From positions 1-64,000 of the forward strand of contig DYWT01000200.1 in NCBI GenBank assembly GCA_020742515.1: a stretch of DNA of 64,000 nucleotides, read 5' to 3'. The notes beneath the pieces are model-generated. The model had not been told where the DNA came from, made no database searches, and saw only the letters and a program-made list of their open reading frames with translations. Positions 61,256 through 64,000 of this stretch are shown here, piece by piece; the stretch's first letter is position 1; each line of letters opens with the position of its first letter. The DNA is from Sporosarcina psychrophila. GTDB lineage: Bacteria; Bacillota; Bacilli; Bacillales_A; Planococcaceae. The position numbers and the translations under genes are program-made.

Positions 61256-61990
61256 ATGTTTAGAATTATGATTATGATTTTTTCGCTCATTGCAGTTATC
61301 CTAGTCAATGCAGCTGCGAATATAATGCCTATCAACGGTAAAACAACTGGGGAAATTTCAAATAGCTTACCAGTGCTATTTACGCCCGCAGGTTATGTAT
61401 TTTCAATTTGGGCGGTTATTTACCTGCTTCTCGCTATCTGGTTGTATGGCTTCATGCGAAACAAAGCAACAGTTGAACATGCGTTATTTACCCGAAGAGC
61501 TGTCCTATTTGTGACCAGCTGCCTATTTAACATTGCTTGGATTCTGCTCTGGCATTTCGGCTTTTTTGAATGGACGATTGTTGTCATTGTACTACTTCTC
61601 GTCACGCTATTGACCATTTACTTTACGTACTCTAAAAGAGATAATCATTTTTACGAAAGAGGTCCGATTGCTGTCTATCTTGGCTGGACTTTTGTCGCCA
61701 CCATTGCAAACGTCAGCTATGTCCTGACGTTGCACGAGTGGTCTGGGTGGGGTCTAAGTGATCCTTTATGGACCGTTATCTACCTAACGTTTGCTACTGC
61801 GATTGCTCTTCATTTTTTGTACCATTATGCAGACATAGCATTCAACGCAGTTTTCATATGGGCATTTATTGGCATTGCAGTAAAAAATGGCGGAGATGAA
61901 TTATTCGTTTCAGCTGCAGCCCTATTTCTCGCTGCCTCCATCGCAGCCTCTATTTTCTTTAGAAGAAGATCACTTACCTCTACAAAATAA
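61256..61990 (+). CDS. TspO/MBR-related membrane protein
   Basis: 244 residues with about seven membrane spans, rich in tryptophan. The family region is FTPAGYVFSIWAVIYLLLAI near residue 40, followed by FNIAWILLWHFGFFEWTI and GWTFVATIANVSYVL. TspO proteins bind porphyrins and related ligands. This longer type (about 240 residues) is common in Bacilli with unknown role. TAGGAGG precedes the ATG. Single gene with a strong terminator. Confidence 0.8.
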   Translation: MFRIMIMIFSLIAVILVNAAANIMPINGKTTGEISNSLPVLFTPAGYVFSIWAVIYLLLAIWLYGFMRNKATVEHALFTRRAVLFVTSCLFNIAWILLWHFGFFEWTIVVIVLLLVTLLTIYFTYSKRDNHFYERGPIAVYLGWTFVATIANVSYVLTLHEWSGWGLSDPLWTVIYLTFATAIALHFLYHYADIAFNAVFIWAFIGIAVKNGGDELFVSAAALFLAASIAASIFFRRRSLTSTK

Positions 61991-62035
61991 AAAATCGCCG
62001 TCCTCCCACAAAGGAGAAAACGGCGATTTTTTATT
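61987..62035. terminator. Bidirectional terminator between the TspO-like and thiT genes
   Basis: AAAAATCGCCGT pairs with ACGGCGATTTTT, with T-runs on both strands; it overlaps the thiT stop codon. Confidence 0.88.
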
Positions 62036-62588
62036 TACGCTCAAGAAGACGCGGTGCTGTAGTGAACAATAAAGACGTTACAATCGCTGCCAAAATAATT
62101 GCCGGTATCATGTAACTTGCATTATAAAGTAATGAATAAAGCCATACAGGCTGTCCTTCGGGTGCATAAGAAGCAAAGAATACGATTCCCCCGATAAAGT
62201 GGATTAGATATCGAAGAAAACCACCGATGACTGTTCCTATGACAATTGCAGTAACCATCGATCCTTTGTTACCTTTTGCTTTACTGCTTAACAGCCATGC
62301 TAGCGTAACACCAGCTACTCCGACGAGCGTATAAGCGACGAAATAATCGAGCGCCGCCTGTATAGGGTTTAATACAAATCCACCCATCAGAAGTTGCAAT
62401 ACACCTGATACGAACCCTGTCAGCATGCCGCCCATAATGCCCCAACGAAATGCCATGATGACAATCGGTAACATCGATAGTGTCACCGACCCACCCTGTG
62501 GCATTTTAAAACCAATCTGATCAAGTACAAATGAAATCGCACCTAAAATAGCTACCTCAAGTAAAAGTTGAAGTTTTTTCCGTTCCAA
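62031..62588 (-). CDS. thiT: Thiamine ECF transporter substrate-binding subunit ThiT
   Basis: 185 residues from TTG 62588, which follows GGGGGAGG by 7 bases; the open frame extends upstream through the riboswitch. Six membrane spans are present. Thiamine-binding residues of the family are recognisable in FKMPQGGSVTLSMLPIVIMA, in FRWGIMGGMLTGFVSGVLQL and near the C-terminus in YNASYMIPAIILA. It captures thiamine and works with a shared ECF energising module (not in this window). A TPP riboswitch and terminator precede it, confirming the substrate. Confidence 0.93.
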   Translation of the reverse strand: MERKKLQLLLEVAILGAISFVLDQIGFKMPQGGSVTLSMLPIVIMAFRWGIMGGMLTGFVSGVLQLLMGGFVLNPIQAALDYFVAYTLVGVAGVTLAWLLSSKAKGNKGSMVTAIVIGTVIGGFLRYLIHFIGGIVFFASYAPEGQPVWLYSLLYNASYMIPAIILAAIVTSLLFTTAPRLLERK

Positions 62589-62630
62589 TTTTATTCCTCC
62601 CCCTACCAGTTCAGCGTAGGATGTGGCCAT

Positions 62631-62661
62631 AAAAAAAGACATCCCGGATAGATGGGACATC
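62631..62661 (-). terminator. Expression-platform terminator of thiT
   Basis: On the minus strand GATGTCCC pairs with GGGATGTC and is followed by seven T. Confidence 0.85.
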
Positions 62662-62679
62662 GAATATGTCAATTTCCAT

Positions 62680-62765
62680 CCACATCCCTACGCAAGAATA
62701 ATCTTACAGGTTCTAAGGGTCAGGACAACTTGTCCAATCTCAGCCAAAATAGGCACCCCTTGTGG
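62680..62765 (-). promoter_or_regulatory. TPP riboswitch (THI element) of thiT
   Basis: On the minus strand CCACAAGGGGTGCC, GGCTGAGAT, GACCCTTAGAACCTG and TTGCGTAGGGATGTGG are in the right order, and P1 is closed by CCACA/TGTGG. The 3' segment GCGTAGGGATGTGG is also complementary to CCACATCCTACGC downstream of the terminator (62614-62626). Confidence 0.93.
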
Positions 62766-62880
62766 TTCCAGTAATTCAGTTGTCCATTACATTGTATAAG
62801 ATGGCCCCCCTTTAAGCAAGATGATTAATAAGGATGGAAAGTATCCGATATAGTAAAAGTACAATGGAGGGATATCTTTG

Positions 62881-63219
62881 ATGAACAGTAAACTACTAGC
62901 TGCCTTATGCTATTTCAGCGTTTTTTTCGCCCCTTTACTTCTGCCTGTCATCGTTTATTTCGTTACGGACGACCGGGAAGTAAAAACCCACGCAAAACGC
63001 TCATTTGTTTCCCATCTTGTTCCTACCGTACTTCTTATTGCGGGATTAGTCATTTTTTCTTTTTCAATGTTTTCCTTTACGTACAGCATGGATGAGATGC
63101 CGAGCGGAAATTTCGGCTTTTGGCAACTAACTCCCCTTCTTTTCATGCTTGTCTACGGAATACTCTTATTGGCTATTCTTATTTGGAACGTATTTCAAGG
63201 CGTCAAAGTATTGAGATAA
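62881..63219 (+). CDS. DUF4870-like membrane protein
   Basis: 112 residues from ATG 62881, with GGAGGG upstream. Three membrane spans are visible: LAALCYFSVFFAPLLLPVIV, VPTVLLIAGLVIFSFSMF and LLFMLVYGILLLAILIW. A short TDDREVKTHAKRSF loop lies after the first. The loop with HAK and the overall layout match small DUF4870-type proteins. Function is unknown. Confidence 0.75.
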   Translation: MNSKLLAALCYFSVFFAPLLLPVIVYFVTDDREVKTHAKRSFVSHLVPTVLLIAGLVIFSFSMFSFTYSMDEMPSGNFGFWQLTPLLFMLVYGILLLAILIWNVFQGVKVLR

Positions 63220-63281
63220 ATGTTTACAAAACAGCCATTACGGGAAAAAGTAAGAAATGCTTTATCTAGGAGTGATTTCTG

Positions 63282-63398
63282 ATGAAACTTGGCAGATTAC
63301 TGAAAACCGCTATAAAATGGGCACCCGTCGTCTATCCGATTGTACGAAAAGTGATGTCGAAAAAAAAAGCGGCTGGTACTACAATTCCACGAAGATAA
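63282..63398 (+). CDS. Small basic amphipathic protein, 38 residues
   Basis: ATG 63282 follows TAGGAGTG by 7 bases, and a strong terminator begins 7 bases after the stop codon. The product starts [20 protein letters not shown] and continues with lysine- and arginine-rich residues. It is strongly cationic with an amphipathic N-terminal helix, so a membrane-surface location is likely. It looks like a conserved small hypothetical protein of Bacilli, but I cannot name the family. Confidence 0.65.
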   Translation: MKLGRLLKTAIKWAPVVYPIVRKVMSKKKAAGTTIPRR

Positions 63399-63404
63399 AT
63401 TGAA

Positions 63405-63441
63405 AGCCTGCAAACATTTTTAAAGTTTGCAGGCATTTTTG
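63405..63441 (+). terminator. Terminator after the 38-residue gene
   Basis: GCCTGCAAAC pairs perfectly with GTTTGCAGGC and is followed by ATTTTTG. Confidence 0.88.
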
Positions 63442-63471
63442 TTCACCTCATTATGATATAGTATGGTATGA

Positions 63472-64000
<529 letters not shown>

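Overview
The window looks like a chromosomal segment of a low-to-mid GC Gram-positive of the Bacillales, most likely a Planococcaceae member close to Sporosarcina. This is an inference from gene families and style: AGGAGG-type ribosome sites, frequent TTG and GTG starts, T-box and TPP riboswitches, DUF1128, SE1561, YitT and YtxH family proteins, PrsA, MotAB and a P1B-4 metal ATPase. No rRNA, tRNA, CRISPR array, intact insertion sequence or prophage was seen. The first bases hold the last codons of a gene that starts outside, and the window ends inside a methionine aminopeptidase gene.

0-14 kb: mixed single genes (PgeF, a YqkD-like hydrolase, a DUF1456 protein, a vWA lipoprotein, a DUF6688 membrane protein, an EamA transporter). 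A VmlR-type ABC-F antibiotic-resistance ATPase follows, with an elaborate attenuation leader. Next comes a YitT-family membrane protein controlled by a T-box leader that reads as isoleucine-specific. A chromosomal ParM/adaptor pair follows, with a palindrome-rich, centromere-like array upstream.

14-25 kb: a five-gene 2-aminoethylphosphonate operon (ATPase, fused permease, binding protein, PhnW, PhnX), a histidine phosphatase, a TPP-riboswitch thiDE operon, a DUF3238 protein, and the stump of an amino-acid ABC transporter whose permease has lost its 5' half.

25-37 kb: a quinone-detoxification operon (ring-cleaving dioxygenase, MhqD-type esterase, WrbA) behind a consensus promoter and an MhqR-like operator. 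Two unrelated-looking tandem arrays with a 21-base period flank a YmcC-like membrane protein. Then come an M20 amidohydrolase pair with a transporter, and an envelope-quality cluster (HtrA protease, two-component system, PrsA foldase).

37-47 kb: a LacI-regulated catabolic cluster (HisD-family dehydrogenase, GntP permease, 3HCDH-type dehydrogenase, two SDRs) with an 18-base perfect palindromic operator. An aldehyde dehydrogenase with a cre-like site, a multi-hairpin intergenic repeat and an MFS transporter follow.

47-64 kb: housekeeping and membrane functions: class I fumarase, a Fur-box-preceded PfeT-type ATPase, BrkB/YihY, an AgcS symporter, MotAB, an M29 aminopeptidase, a beta-carbonic anhydrase, an M3 oligoendopeptidase with a GNAT, a TspO-like protein, ThiT under a second TPP riboswitch, and several very small membrane or basic proteins.

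The points most worth following are the vmlR leader, the two 21-base arrays, the T-box in front of yitT, the ParM locus with its repeat array, and the unassigned HisD/GntP catabolic cluster.
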